From Cudoniella acicularis (Eukaryota; Ascomycota; Leotiomycetes; Helotiales; Helotiaceae), in assembly GCA_013054445.1 (NCBI GenBank), contig JAAMPI010000499.1:1-34736 (forward strand): a stretch of 34,736 nucleotides of DNA. Direction: 5' to 3'. The translations under genes were made by a program, and so were the position numbers. The notes below the pieces were generated by a model. The model saw only the letters and a program-made list of their open reading frames with translations, was not told where the DNA came from and did no database searches. This document shows positions 1 to 11,560 of this stretch, piece by piece. The stretch's first letter is position 1; each line of letters starts with the position of its first letter.

Positions 1-287
1 TGATGCACTGCCGCATACTCACCCAAGATCCGTCCTATCGGGCTGTGTTACACACCATGATTGCATTATCTAAAAACAACGAAATCAATTGTCTAAAGAA
101 CGTGCATTCTAGAATCTCGTTCCCTGGCGAATTGGCGAGTGAAAACGTGCCACATCACCGTGCCTCCGCGAACCATATGCACATCTGCATGCTGCAGGGC
201 CTAGAAGAACCCCACCAACACCTATGAAAGCACAACGTCAGTTGAGCTGAACATGTTTCTTCAGCACCACGGCATTTTTGCCCGGCC
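1..287. other. Left edge, 3' flank of the hydrolase gene
   Basis: This stretch lies downstream of the minus-strand hydrolase. A 74-codon plus-strand frame at 3-227 has no recognisable motif and no splice partner, so I do not call it a gene. The segment probably contains the hydrolase 3' UTR. I see no repeat or RNA gene in it. Confidence 0.4.
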
Positions 288-1328
288 TCAGTCCACCGTC
301 AATGTTCCTTCCAACGCCGACCCAAGCCAATCCACCTGCAACTTCATCAGAATTGGGGAATCATCCCCACTGAGAACATTCAGATGACCCTTTCCTTCTG
401 CCATGTGCAGCTTTTTCGGCTCTGACAAGCTGTCAAAGAGAGAAATCTGTTCTTTCGGGGAAGAGACCTTGTCAAGTTCCGGAACAACAAACATAACGGG
501 AGTCGGCCACACATATTTCATGAGCCCACTCGGCTGCCACATCACCATTTTGTAGTAAGTTTGGATCGTTATCCGAGATTCGAAAGAAGACGCCACTCTT
601 TCTTTAGCAGTCGAAATGTACTCCAAGGTTTCCTTGTCGGTCCATATTCCGATGCCTGCCGGGTTCTCCCCCTTGTCCGTCAACAAGGGAAGGTAGAATG
701 GCTTGTTGCCTTTGAGCTGGAACTCCCGGTCCTTCATAGTCTTTGCCAAGATCACTGAGAATTTTTCAATTGTGTGTTCGACCCCGTGTCCGAAGGGTAT
801 CAATGGGCAAACCGATATGACGAACTTGGCCCTTTTATCCAAAGCCGCGGCGCATAGAGCAATGGTGGCTGAAAACGACATACCCCAGAACCCAATGCAG
901 TTTGGGTCCACAATTGGCAATGTGCTGAGGAAAGTGAGAGCATCCGAGTAGTCCTCCACTTGCTTCATTGGGTCGATTTCGTTGCGGGGCTCCCCATCAC
1001 TTGTTCCTGTTTTTCGTGGGTCGTAGATAAGGGCCGTGATGCCCGCAGCTTGAAATTGTTCTGCAACTTCAGGTATAAACATCTCCTTGACGCAGTTAAA
1101 CTGAATAATAGTTAGAAAGAGAGTTCAACTTGTAGTTTTCTTGCTTTTTAAAGCGGCATTTTGCCCCAATCACTTCAAATATAGAAGTGGTATGTTCAAT
1201 GCAAGAATGAACAGACTTACACCAGGGGTGAGAATGATAGCTGAACCTCTAGTCATAGCTGGGTATAACCATCCTCTCAATGTAAGACCGTCCAAAGTCT
1301 TGAATTTGACGTCTTTGTGGTTCTCCAT
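288..1328 (-). CDS. Alpha/beta hydrolase paired with the polyketide synthase
   Basis: Two exons, 1328-1221 and 1100-288, joined across a 120 bp intron (donor GTAAGT, branch site CTAAC, acceptor TTCAG), give 306 residues. The start at 1328 begins MENHKDVKF; the longer frame reaching 1556 is rejected because family members begin near this point with a short KFKTLDG strand. The splice creates the TPGFNCVKEM motif that these fungal hydrolases share. The nucleophile elbow is GFWGMSFSA, with the putative catalytic Ser near residue 111, Asp near 246 (PELDKVSSP) and His near 275 (EGKGHLNVL), so the triad looks complete. The Gly usually following the elbow is Ala here. Such enzymes are frequent next to highly reducing PKS genes and are thought to hydrolyse or transfer the finished chain; that role here is inferred from the head-to-head arrangement and the absence of a release domain in the PKS. 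No defect seen. Confidence 0.88.
1221..1328 (-). other. Hydrolase exon 1 and its splice junction
   Basis: Exon 1 codes 36 residues and ends at a codon boundary just before GTAAGT (1220-1215). Exon 2 resumes at 1100 after TTATTCAG. The phase is 0 on both sides. This sets the protein start and removes the need for the internal Met at 1082. Confidence 0.85.
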
Positions 1329-1977
1329 GGTGTTTTTGGATCTTAAAGTCGCTTGAGAAGAGGAGTCGGCGACAGTTGAATATCGCTCGAGAAGTCGATG
1401 AGCGTACCACTTCTGCCTTGCTTCCTCACGGACGTACCTGCCTGAAGCTAGGATCAAATGGAGAAGCTTCCTAAATAGTCGCGTGAAATCATATAATGTG
1501 CGCTTAGTGTAAGTGAATGTATCCACACACAAGTTTGGTGGCCCCCGCACCTGCAAGTGTCAAGTCATGCAGTCCAACCCAGGGTTGAGATAGATATTCA
1601 TTATTGGCGACATGGCTCTGCAGCAAAATACAGGCTGGGGTGAATGTGCATATCCGCTGAAGATTCTCACCTTTCGGCGGCTTTTGATACCGTGGCTTCA
1701 TGTCCTTTCCACCCAGCTTTTGCTATTGGCTCTAACTGATTCCAACACCGTGGCAGCGAATTGTTCAAAGAACCTCACCTTCGGTAAGCTCGTAACAAAT
1801 GAACGGTCAAGGAAAAAGGTCCATGCAGTGAATCACTTCAGGTCAGAAAATAAGTTATTCACTGATCCCCCAACAATTTCCTTCCTTAGTCCGTCCGTCT
1901 CGTCAGAGGTATATTCATCTCCACACTCTTCTATCCCATACTTTCCTCTTCCACCTCACCACACATGTTCAACAGAG
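1329..1977. promoter_or_regulatory. Bidirectional promoter between hydrolase and PKS
   Basis: The 649 bp between the two divergent start codons must hold both promoters. It contains pyrimidine-rich tracts just before the PKS start (about 1900-1970), which are usual for filamentous fungal core promoters and 5' UTRs. An inverted pair of CGG half-sites, CGG at 1678-1680 and CCG at 1690-1692 separated by 9 bases, resembles sites bound by Zn(II)2Cys6 regulators. Frames that run through here (minus to 1556, plus from 1612) are upstream extensions without family similarity. No regulator gene is present in the window, so which protein would bind is unknown. Confidence 0.5.
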
Positions 1978-4514
1978 ATGGGAACCTCACATCAAACATC
2001 AGAGTTCCTTCAGGAGCCTGTTGCGGTCATCGGCCTTGCTTGCCGTCTCCCTGGAAATTGCAACTCTCCAACTGCTCTCTGGGAATTCCTGGAGAGAGGT
2101 GGAGTAGCTCGCAATGAAGCTCCAGAGTCGAGATTCAACTTGAAAACTCATCATGATGATTACAGAAAGCCGAAAACGATGAGATCACCCGGTGGAATGT
2201 TCCTGGAGAATATTGACCCACAAGACTTCGATGCCCAGTTCTTCCGCATCTCTGGTGTAGATGCAATTGCAATGGACCCACAACAAAGACAGCTCCTGGA
2301 GGTCGTTTACGAATGTCTTGAAAATGCTGGCATCACTCTTGAGGCCGTAGATGGAAAGCCTATTGGTTGCTTTGTGGGATCCTTTGCTGTCGGTAAGAGA
2401 TCCAGTGCATTTGTTTCAATGTTTCATTGGGAGAACTAACTAATTTTTTGACTAGATTATGCAGATATGCATGCAAGAGATCCCGAGGACAGGCCACCGA
2501 TGATTACCGTTGGAGCGGGTCGCGCTATTCTAAGCAACAGAATCAGCCACTTTCTGAATATCAAAGGACCGAGGTATGAAATCGGAATCTGCGAGCTAAT
2601 TTCGTGTGAGCTAACCTGTGGATAGCATGACTATAGATACTGCATGCTCTGGTGCTTTGGTTTCTGTTGACCTTGCTTGCCGATATCTGAATACAGGAGA
2701 GATCAATGGCGCTATTGTTGCTGCCAGTAATATCTATCTCAGCCCAGAGCATGTGATGGATGAAGGTTCAATGAAAGGTGTTGCATCGACCTCAGGAAAA
2801 TGCCACACTTTCGACGTCAAAGCCGATGGTTATATAAAAGCGGAAGCAGTAAATGCGGTCATGTTAAAGCGTCTTGACGATGCTATCAGAGACGGAGACC
2901 CTATTCGGGGTATTATCCGTGGTTCAGCAACCAATAGCGATGGAAGAACCCCTGGAATTGCAAGTCCCAGTTCCGAGGCTCAAGCTGCTGCTATTCGAAT
3001 GGCTTATGCGCGTGCAGGTATAGTTGATATCGATGCAACAGCTTACGTCGAGTTTCATGGTACTGGAACTCAGGCTGGGGATCCTATTGAGGTCAATGGT
3101 GTTGCTTCCGTCTTCTCCGAGTCTCGATCACCAGATAACCCTTTAATCATTGGCTCGGTAAGCTTTCGCGATGAACTTCAGTTGATTGTCCAAGCTACAG
3201 TACTGATAGACAATAGGTGAAAAGCAACATCGGTCATTCCGAACCTGCCGCTGGAATATCTGGAATGCTGAAGGCAATATTGTCTATCGAAAAAGGCTTG
3301 ATTCCACGCAATCCGACATTCCAATCGCCGAATCCCAAGAGTGAGCAGAAACACAACACAACTTTACCTGATTTTTGTGCTAAAGTTTCTTCCAGTTGAT
3401 TTCAAGGCCCTCAACCTTCGTGTCCCCCAGAACACAACTGCGTGGCCTAAGAGCAAGTTTCGACGTGCAAGCGTCAACTCCTTTGGTTACGGAGGGTCAA
3501 ATGCCCATGTCATTATCGACAACGACTTACCACCGCAATCCAAGAAATCCCCAAAGTTTCACTCTCACACTTCGTCATTTAGCTCGGACTGGGAACTTCT
3601 GTTTGCCGAGGAACGAGCAACTCAACCCGTGACGCTCATCTTCTCTGCGAACGACGAGAAGTCGCTTCGAGCTTACTGCAAGACCATTTGCGAACACTTG
3701 AGCAACCCCAGTGTTGTTGTTAAGCTACATGATCTTGCTTACACTCTTTCCGAAAGACGCAGTCGGCACTTCAATAGGGCCTACGTGGTCACTGATAATG
3801 CCAATCTCAATGAAGGAGCATTTACTTTTGGAAAGCAGAACACGGATTTGCCCAGAATTGGCTTTGTGTTCACTGGTCAAGGTGCCCAATGGCCACAAAT
3901 GGGAAAAGGCCTTATTGAGACATTTCCTGTCGCCAAACAAATGATAAATCGCCTAGATGGCGCGCTTCATGGTCTTACAAACCCACCAAACTGGACATTG
4001 CTCAGTAAGTCGGTATGGTCGTCAGGAATGCAATTTCTAACTGTTTGTAGATGAATTAACTGAGCAACGAACCCCAGAGCATCTGCGGCTACCCGAGTTT
4101 TCCCAACCCTTGGTTACCGCTCTTCAGCTCGCCATTCTAGCTGTTCTCGAAAGCTGGGGTGTTTCTCCATCAAGAGTTGTCGGTCACTCTTCTGGCGAGA
4201 TTGCGGCCGCATTTGCAGCAGGTCTGCTTAGTGCCGAGAATGCAATTAAGGTGGCCTATCTTCGAGGGCAAGCTTGCTCTAAAAACAACGATGGACAGCC
4301 TTTGGGTATGCTTGCTGCTGGTCTTGGTTCTCAAGAGATCCAGCATTATCTCAGTGAATCAGCAGACCTCGTTCAAGTAGCTTGCTTGAACAGTCCGAGC
4401 AGCATCACCCTCTCTGGTGAACTCCATGCACTGGAAAAGGTTCGGGACAAGCTCCTAGAAGATGGCCATTTTGCGCGGATGCTGCAGGTCAACTTTGCTT
4501 ACCATTCAAGATTC

Positions 4515-4550
4515 ATGGCCGGCCGGCCGCGAACTATCATGAGATGCTAA
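4515..4550 (+). other. Frame break in the PKS AT domain at a triple GGCC
   Basis: Three consecutive GGCC units occupy 4517-4528, directly after the AT motif NFAYHSRFM. Upstream of it the AT frame is codon phase 0 from 4110; downstream the family-like sequence (YHEMLKQVCG and SSLTGKLL) continues two bases out of phase. The upstream frame meets TAA at 4548-4550. No GT donor lies close enough to allow an intron here, and splicing at 4488-4511 would remove the conserved YHS. The net change is one base extra, or two bases or one GGCC unit missing. Confidence 0.8.
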
Positions 4551-6179
4551 AGCAAGTTTGCGGTCCACCATTGCCAGGAAGTGAGCATGTTCAAATGTTC
4601 TCCTCGTTGACGGGCAAGTTGTTGAGCCAAGAGTGTGGTCCCGATTATTGGATGGGGAATATGGCTTCACCGGTTCGCTTTGATGAAGCCGTGCGAGAAA
4701 TGATTTCTGGCCGTGAAGGTTCCGATTTCTTGATCGAAATTGGTCCAAGTGGAGCGCTGGCAGGTCCCATTGCTCAGATAAAGAAGGCATTGGGTGATCA
4801 AGGCTCAAAAGTCCAATATTCCGCCTCGTCAACCCGAGGCAAAGATGCTGTCAAATCCCTTTTCGATGTCTCTGGAAAGCTGTTTATTTCTGGTAGTCCA
4901 GTCGCATTTGCTAAAGTCAACGAATCTCGGGATCCGGAAGTGGGAAAGCCATCCGTCATTATCGACCTCCCCAATTACGTATGGAACCATTCTACCAAGT
5001 ACTGGCATGAGAATGAAGCAAGCAAGGACTGGCGCTTCCGCAAGTTCCCTCACCATGATCTTCTCGGCACAAAGATACTTAGCAGTTCGTGGCATGCGCC
5101 GTCATGGAAGAAGACATTGAAAGTGGAAAACCTTCATTGGATGAAGGATCACAGAGTAAGTCTAGAGCTCCGGTCTCGAGTCAGAAGCTAACCAAATTTC
5201 TTTAGATGGGCGAGGACATCGTCTTCCCAGCAGCAGGCTTCATAGCCATGGCAGTTGAAGCTCTGTATCAAGCTCGGCAGGTAACCGATCCGATCGAGGA
5301 AAAAATCTTGAATTCCCAATACCAATACAGACTTCGCAATGCAACGTTTGCCAAAGCATTAGTTCTAGAAGAAAAGGGACCCGGTGTCAAGGTTATGCTC
5401 AGTCTTTCCCAACATCAGGACTCATGGTACGAGTTCACCGTCTCCTCATTGGTAGGAGATAGGTGGAACGAACATAGTCGTGGACTCATTCGCCTTGAAA
5501 AGGCATTCAGGAAAGGTAATCCAATCAAGTTTGTGGTGACCAAGGGAAAATGCTGACGCTTGGGTAGTTGCGCCAGAATCTGCTCTCGTCCCTCTCGAGC
5601 ACACCACCCCAAGTCGTATGTGGTATAAAGCAATGAACCATATTGGCTACAACTTTGGGCCCGTCTTCCAAAAGCATATTAAAATGGAGACACGCTCAGG
5701 TGTGCGCAAAGCCCGATCTATGTTGTCTCTTTCGGAACCAGAAGAGGAATATCGCCAGTCACGATATCCGATGCATCCAGTTTGTATCGACGGATGTCTC
5801 CAGACTGCCAGTTTAGTCATGTTCAGAGGTCATACAAGTGACATTGATGCTGTCTTGATTCCAGCAATCATTGACAATATCGTTATTGTCCCTACTGCGG
5901 CGAAATCAGAAATTGGCATTGCTGTCACCTCGTCCAAATATGCTGGAATAGGAAGACCTGAAGCCTCAAAGAGCTACCTCTCCGATGTCTCGGTCTACGA
6001 CCCATCCACAAAAGCTTTACTATTTGAGGTTTCTGGGACACAATATCATGAGCTCGATGTCTTGGGTTCCCAGCATGCTAGTGACGTGTATTGCAAATTG
6101 GATTGGAAGCCAGACATTAGTTTCCTGAAAGAGGAGAACGTTCTTACGCTGTCTAGCGACGAACTCGAACCGACCATGA

Positions 6180-6659
6180 AATTGAGTTCCACCACAAACC
6201 GTGTCACTCAACTGCTTGATCTGGCGGCTCATAAGAAGCCTAATCTAAAGGTCATGGAGGTAAACATGCTTCCAGGCGACGAAACAAGCTTATGGCTCGA
6301 CGACGGAAAAGCAGAGCAGCGCTCTCGCGCAGCTTGCCAAGAGTACCACTTTGGCTCGGCAGATGTTACCGCTCTGATGAATGTTCAAGAAAAGTACGGA
6401 AATCAAGCAACAGCAAAGTTCAATCTCATCGACCTGACCCGACCCCAGAAGGAGGTTCCAATCAATGGGTCTGGATTTGATTTTCTTCTAATAAAACAGG
6501 TAAATGATAAAGTCCCAATCTTTTAAACTAGGTTTAGCAGACTGACTTGTGTGATGCAGGGCTCCATCTCAGATACCGTCCTAGAAATTGTGATCAAGAA
6601 TGCTCGCCTCCACCTAGCGGATGAAGGCTTCCTCCTGCTTGTTGAGGAAAACGTAGAAG
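6180..6659 (+). other. Degenerate C-methyltransferase segment of the PKS
   Basis: After the DH domain the protein has a short methyltransferase-like stretch. The region KPNLKVMEVNMLPGDET sits where active domains carry the SAM-binding pattern ILEIGAGTGG; the glycine-rich loop is lost. Later strands resemble the family (GFDFLLIKQ, then DEGFLLLVEEN across the 6500-6559 intron). The segment is far shorter than a full domain, so the product is predicted to be unmethylated by this enzyme. This is a common state in highly reducing synthases. Confidence 0.6.
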
Positions 6660-6713
6660 GTAAGCCATGTTAGCTTCACCACACTGCAAATTGCATCTTC
6701 TAACACAGCTTAG

Positions 6714-7192
6714 TTCCACATAGCAATCCCCAAAATGGTAGTCCGGTCAAGAGACCGGAAACCCCACGTAAGATCCTGGACATATTTCCGAAAGAAAATA
6801 AGTTGACCTTTCTTAGCCACAACCCTTGATTCCGAAGATCACATAATCCTAGAAATAAGCACGAAGAACGGTATGCAGAGTAAATACATCCAGAAAAGCA
6901 ACGCTAATGCTTTCTAGACGGAGAGGAAGCTGTACAAGACCTTCACGTACAGACACAAACTACAGTAACCGATGACACAGCATTCCAGTATCCAGTTTCA
7001 GGCCATGAAATTGGCTCTGGAGATGGAAGTGAGCCCTATGTCCCACATACACCCTCGTCTGGCTCGAGTAAAGGACGCTACAGTTCATGCCCCGGCAGTC
7101 CGTCCACAGCATTGTCCTCGGATTTGCAAAATGAGGGATTGTCCGTGAAATCAGAAACCCGATCCGAAAAAGCAATATTAATCCACACAGAG
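6714..7192 (+). other. Ser/Pro/Thr-rich linker on three small PKS exons
   Basis: Exons of 54, 54 and 275 bp (6714-6767, 6817-6870, 6918-7192) encode about 128 residues between the methyltransferase remnant and the reductive half. Composition is rich in Ser, Pro, Thr, Asp and Glu, for example SNPQNGSPVKRPETPP and PYVPHTPSSGSSKG, and no catalytic motif is visible. All four flanking introns have normal donors, acceptors and matching phase. It looks like a flexible tether. Confidence 0.7.
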
Positions 7193-10100
7193 GTACGTGA
7201 GGTCGAAATCGCACAGCTTTTGTAACGATCGGTTATTTGCAGTTTACTAATCTTTTGCCTCTCTAGGACTTCCGAGATGCGACCTTTGACTCTCTTTTGG
7301 AAGCAAATGCTTTCCACAGAATTTTCAAAGTCCAATCAGAAAATGATTTCATCTCGTTGGCTGTTACAAAATCCATCGATTCTGCCATGCGACCGTCGCC
7401 TTCGTCAAAAGTTGATCTCGTTCGCTTTACTGAGGGTAGAGATACCACTGCTGCAGTCAAGGCCTCACTCGAACATCTTGGATGGACCATTGAAGAGCAC
7501 TTCTCACCATTCTCAAATCTCAAGCCAGAGAGCACAGTTATTGTTCTCGATGAGTTGTCTGCCCCTGTTCTAACCACAGTTAAGGACAGTCAATGGCAAA
7601 CCCTCAAAGAACTCACCGCACAAGATCACAAAATATTGTGGGTTACTACTGGCTCCCAATTTCAAGTCTCGAAGCCAGACAACGCACTTATTCACGGACT
7701 CGCCCGAACAATGCGTGCGGAGGATCCTATGTTAAGTCTCATCACTCTGGATCTACAGAGTAGTGATGCCAAAGAGACAGCTCCAACAGTTTCGCGTGTC
7801 CTCGAGCGTCTCACAAATCCAGAGCTCGGATTACTTGAGGAAAAGGAATATGTGGAGAGAGCAGGCGTTTTGCATATCAGCAGGGTGCGTCCCGACCAGG
7901 AGGTGACTCCAATTGAAAAGAAAGACGATACAGGTCTTGAAGTCATGGATCTCCACGAATCAGAAGCATGCATTAGGCTTCGATGTGAGCGCATAGGAAC
8001 ACTGGACTCGCTCCGGTGGTCACAAGTTTCCACACGGGAACTTTCTCTCGAAAAGGACTATGTGGAGGTTGAAATTGTAGCTGCGGGTCTAAATTTCAAA
8101 GTAAGAATTTTCAAACATAGTTGAATAATCATTGACTAACATTTGAGTCAGGACCTGGCTGTAACAATGGGCATTGTACCAGAGAATGAACATCTCCTTG
8201 GACTTGAAGGCGCAGGTATTATCACGCGAATTGGCAAGGGAGTTGAATGGCTCCAGCCGGGACAGCGGGTTCTGTTCCACAATAAAGGTGCATTCGCAAA
8301 TCGAGTTCAACTACCGGCGTCAAAAGTCCATCTTATTCCTAACTCGATGTCCTTTGAGGTAAGTCCCTGTCTTCCAACATGAATATTTGGTTCATGCTAA
8401 GATGTTCCCAAGGATGCGGCTACAATGCCCAGTGTCCATCTAGTGACAATCTACGGTTTGTTACACCGAGCAGATATGCAAAAGAATCAGGTAACCCCCA
8501 TCTTAACTGGGATATAGACGGTTCAAAGCTAACTTCTCAGCGTGTGTTAATCCATTCTGCAACTGGCGGCGTGGGAATTTCAGCGATTCAGTTATGTCAA
8601 TATGTCGGCGCAGAAGTGAGCCCCTTCAATTTTCAAAATATGCCGTGACAGTTTACTAACTTAAATAGATTTTTGCAACCGTCGGCACCGAAGAGAAGCG
8701 CAAATACCTAATGCATCACTTCAAGATCCCGGCAGATCATATCTTTTCTTCAAGAACTGCAGACTTTGCCCACCAGATTGCCACCGTGACCAAAAACGAG
8801 GGCGTGGACATTATTCTCAACTCACTCATTGGAGATCTTCTTGATGCATCATGGCGTTGCATAGCTGACGGTGGCACTATGATTGAGATTGGCAAGAAAG
8901 ACATTCTTGCCAGAAATAGCCTGTCAATGGAGCCTTTCAATCGCAATGCCTCGTATATCGCCGTTGATATGTCTCATAAGCAGATTTCTGACCGAAAGAT
9001 TGGCCAGTAAGTCATCATTACTCGCACCTCAGAATTAAAACTGCTGACTCTGGAATAGACTCCTCGCAGAAATGATGGATCTTGCCACAAAAGGTCACAT
9101 CAAACCAATTACTCCTGTTACAGTCTTTCCTTTCGAGGACATTGTTTCGGCCTTTAGGTTCCTAAGAGGAGGAAGTCATGTTGGCAAAGTGGTGATTTCT
9201 AATAAAGCCACCAAAGGCGTGCATATTTCAGTGAGTTCAGTTACACGTCATTTGAAGCATTCCTAACGAGTTACTAGGCTCGCCCAGCAACCCCAGAGGT
9301 TAATTTACGACCAGATGGTTCTTACCTCATCGTTGGCGGACTGAAAGGCCTTTGCGGCAGTCTCGCAATTTACTTGGCCAGAATTGGCGCCAAACACCTT
9401 ACCGTTTTATGTAGAAGTGGCTACAGTGACGATAAATCGCAAGCTGTGCTTGCAAATATTTACTCCCACGGCTGCGCCGTTGACCTTTTCGAGGGGGATG
9501 TCACTAGCTTCGAAGACGTAAGACGCGTTTTCAAGCAGGCCACCGTCCCAATTCGGGGCCTTATTCAAGGTTCAATGGTGCTTCGGGTATGTTATTTTCT
9601 TTTCAACCGTGGTTGCACGTACTAACGCCCTGTAGGATAAAATTTACACGTCAATGACGGCCGAGGAATTCCATCAATGTATTTCCTGTAAAGTTGAAGG
9701 AACGTGGAATATCCACAACGCATCTCTCGAGCAGGAACAGTCATTGGATTTCTTCACGATCCTTTCTAGTATTTCTGGAGTTATCGGCCAGAAAGGCCAA
9801 GCAAACTATGCTGCAGCCAACGTGTTCCTCGACAGCTTCGCAACTTACAGACAAGGTCTTGGTTTACCAGCGTCATCTGTCGACCTCGGTGTCATCCATG
9901 ACGTTGGATATGTCTCTGAGCGAGCTGACTTGGAAGCTTCATTCGACACTGAAGTTTTACTCCCAATCAATGAGAGAGTTTTGCATAAGATTCTACGACA
10001 CTCTATTATTCTCCAGCAAACTTCGAAGTCGCCAAAACTTGTTTCCAGTCAACTCATTACTGGCCTCGTTGTTCCCCAGAACGAATCATCAGGTCTGCTT

Positions 10101-11264
10101 CGTCAGGATGTGCGATTCGGCAGTCTCGGATTCGGAGACGCCTCTGCTAGCAAAGGCTCGTCAGGAAATGACGGTTCCAAAGACATCCGTCCGTTCTTCA
10201 AGCTGCTGAACGCGAAAGCAGATCAATCAACCTTGCTCTCAGCAGTAGTCGATATTGTCAGTAAACAATTCACGAGCAGTCTTCGTCTCAGCGAGCCAAT
10301 GGAGCCTGGCAAGCCTCTGACCAGTTACGGCCTCGATTCTCTGACCGCAGTGGAGTTCAGGAACTGGCTTCGACTCGAACTTGGAGCCGAGTTCACTACT
10401 TTGGAAATCATGGGCTCTAGCTCGTTGTTCTCTATGTGTGAGAAGATTCTTGCAAAGATCACCCCGAAGGAGGAGGCAGCCTAAACTAATACTTTCGTTA
10501 CTTTTTTACCCCAGCACATTAATTTTTATCTCTATCGCAACATTTTGTCTTTTTGGGGTGCTTTTGGTCACGTTGCGAATCAGTTACGGGGGTTAGGTGC
10601 CTGGCGAAGATAATTGAATGGGAAAGTAATCAAGTAACGAATTTTATGGGCTCCTTTTTTCCTTTTTGAGATGGGAATTTTACACAACGGATAGAGAGAC
10701 AGATTGGCACACACTAAACAGATCATCGATGAATTTAATTAATTGAAAAGTTTTCCTGCGCTACCATGTTGATTTTCTTGTTGACGTGTGAAGTGAGAAA
10801 TACTTTAAGAGATAAAGTTTCAAGGGAAATCTTGTAAGACTTCCTCGCCGGGTCATTAAAGTGACTAGACTGCAATAATTAAAATTATTTTTACCAGTCG
10901 CGACTCAGCTATGGTACTTCGTCTTCGACGGTAGTTGGACTCACCGTCCATTTATTATCGCCTCTAGCTCTTTTCAAGCGTTATAGCTAAGTAAGGTAGG
11001 GGGCAAGTGAGAATCGCTTACCATCCGGAGCTGACCCCTGAGGGATACGAGGAGGTGAGTCACAGGATCACCCCACCAAAACCAAAATGTCAAAATCTAT
11101 TTCACGATAACATCGAACGACTTGGGAAAATGCCACGATAAAACCTCTTTTAACTCAAATTATTGGTAGAACATATCTACGCTTGTATCAGTAGCACGAC
11201 GTCATAATCGTGATTTCATTCATACGCATGAAGATACCATAGGGGGCTGTTACTAGATTACAGG

Positions 11265-11560
11265 GACTGGCACGCTGTAATTTAGCCCGTGTGCACTGGA
11301 ATGTACAGGGCCATGCGCGCCGTGTTTCTAGTTGGAAGCTGAATTGCACCGTATCATAATCGCTTTTGAATTAATGCAATTCAATATAGGTAGGAAGTCA
11401 CTAGGTTTCAGGCGCTGCACACTGTGTCTCTAAGTAAAAATTCAATTGCTCTATAGTTTAATCATGTTTGAATTAATGCGTTCGAAATTCGCGACGGCGT
11501 CGCGAAGTTCCAGGGAGGTGCACACTATAATTTAGCGGGTGTATGCTGAATTTTAGGGGC
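11265..11560. repeat. Imperfect direct repeats, period about 103 bp
   Basis: The 13-base word TTTGAATTAATGC occurs at 11365-11377 and 11467-11479 (spacing 102). GCACACT occurs at 11417-11423 and 11520-11526 (spacing 103). Flanking bases also align loosely, so about one and a half diverged copies of a roughly 103 bp unit are present. A longer echo, with TAATTTAGC preceded by a CAC motif, links 11271-11290 to 11521-11540. The divergence is high, suggesting an old duplication or a decayed mobile element. No terminal repeats or coding remains were found to name it. Confidence 0.5.

Larger units (their letters stand above)
1978..10484 (+). pseudogene. Highly reducing type I polyketide synthase, frame broken in the AT domain
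   Basis: Twenty exons: 1978-2392, 2456-2573, 2626-3157, 3217-3340, 3396-4004, 4051-5155, 5206-5515, 5568-6499, 6560-6659, 6714-6767, 6817-6870, 6918-7192, 7267-8100, 8152-8358, 8413-8490, 8541-8615, 8669-9006, 9059-9230, 9278-9586, 9636-10484; introns are 46-74 bp and every phase matches except within exon 6. About 2,495 residues. Order: KS (Cys near 185 in DTACSG, His in HGTGTQAGD and SNIGHSEP), AT (Ser near 646 in GHSSGE), DH (His in KDHRMGED, Asp in CIDGCLQ), degenerate methyltransferase, ER (HSATGGVG), KR (GGLKGLCGS, GQANYAAAN), ACP (Ser near 2448 in YGLDSLTA). All catalytic motifs except the methyltransferase are intact and there is no thioesterase or reductase domain, so release would need a partner in trans. 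Exon 6 changes frame at 4517-4530, giving a stop at 4548-4550; I therefore class it as a probable pseudogene, but an assembly indel would make it functional. Confidence 0.85.

Noticed and set aside
1170..1556. Minus frame giving the hydrolase a 76-residue N-terminal extension
   Set aside because: The extension has no family similarity, and the start at 1328 matches the expected beginning of the fold. It is most likely 5' UTR.
1612..1977. Upstream extension of the PKS reading frame
   Set aside because: The sequence is unlike a PKS N-terminus; the KS domain begins shortly after the ATG at 1978 and the stretch before is promoter-like and pyrimidine-rich.
4488..4511. GT...AG segment near the PKS frame break
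   Set aside because: At 24 bp it is too short for an intron, and it would delete the conserved YHS of the AT domain.
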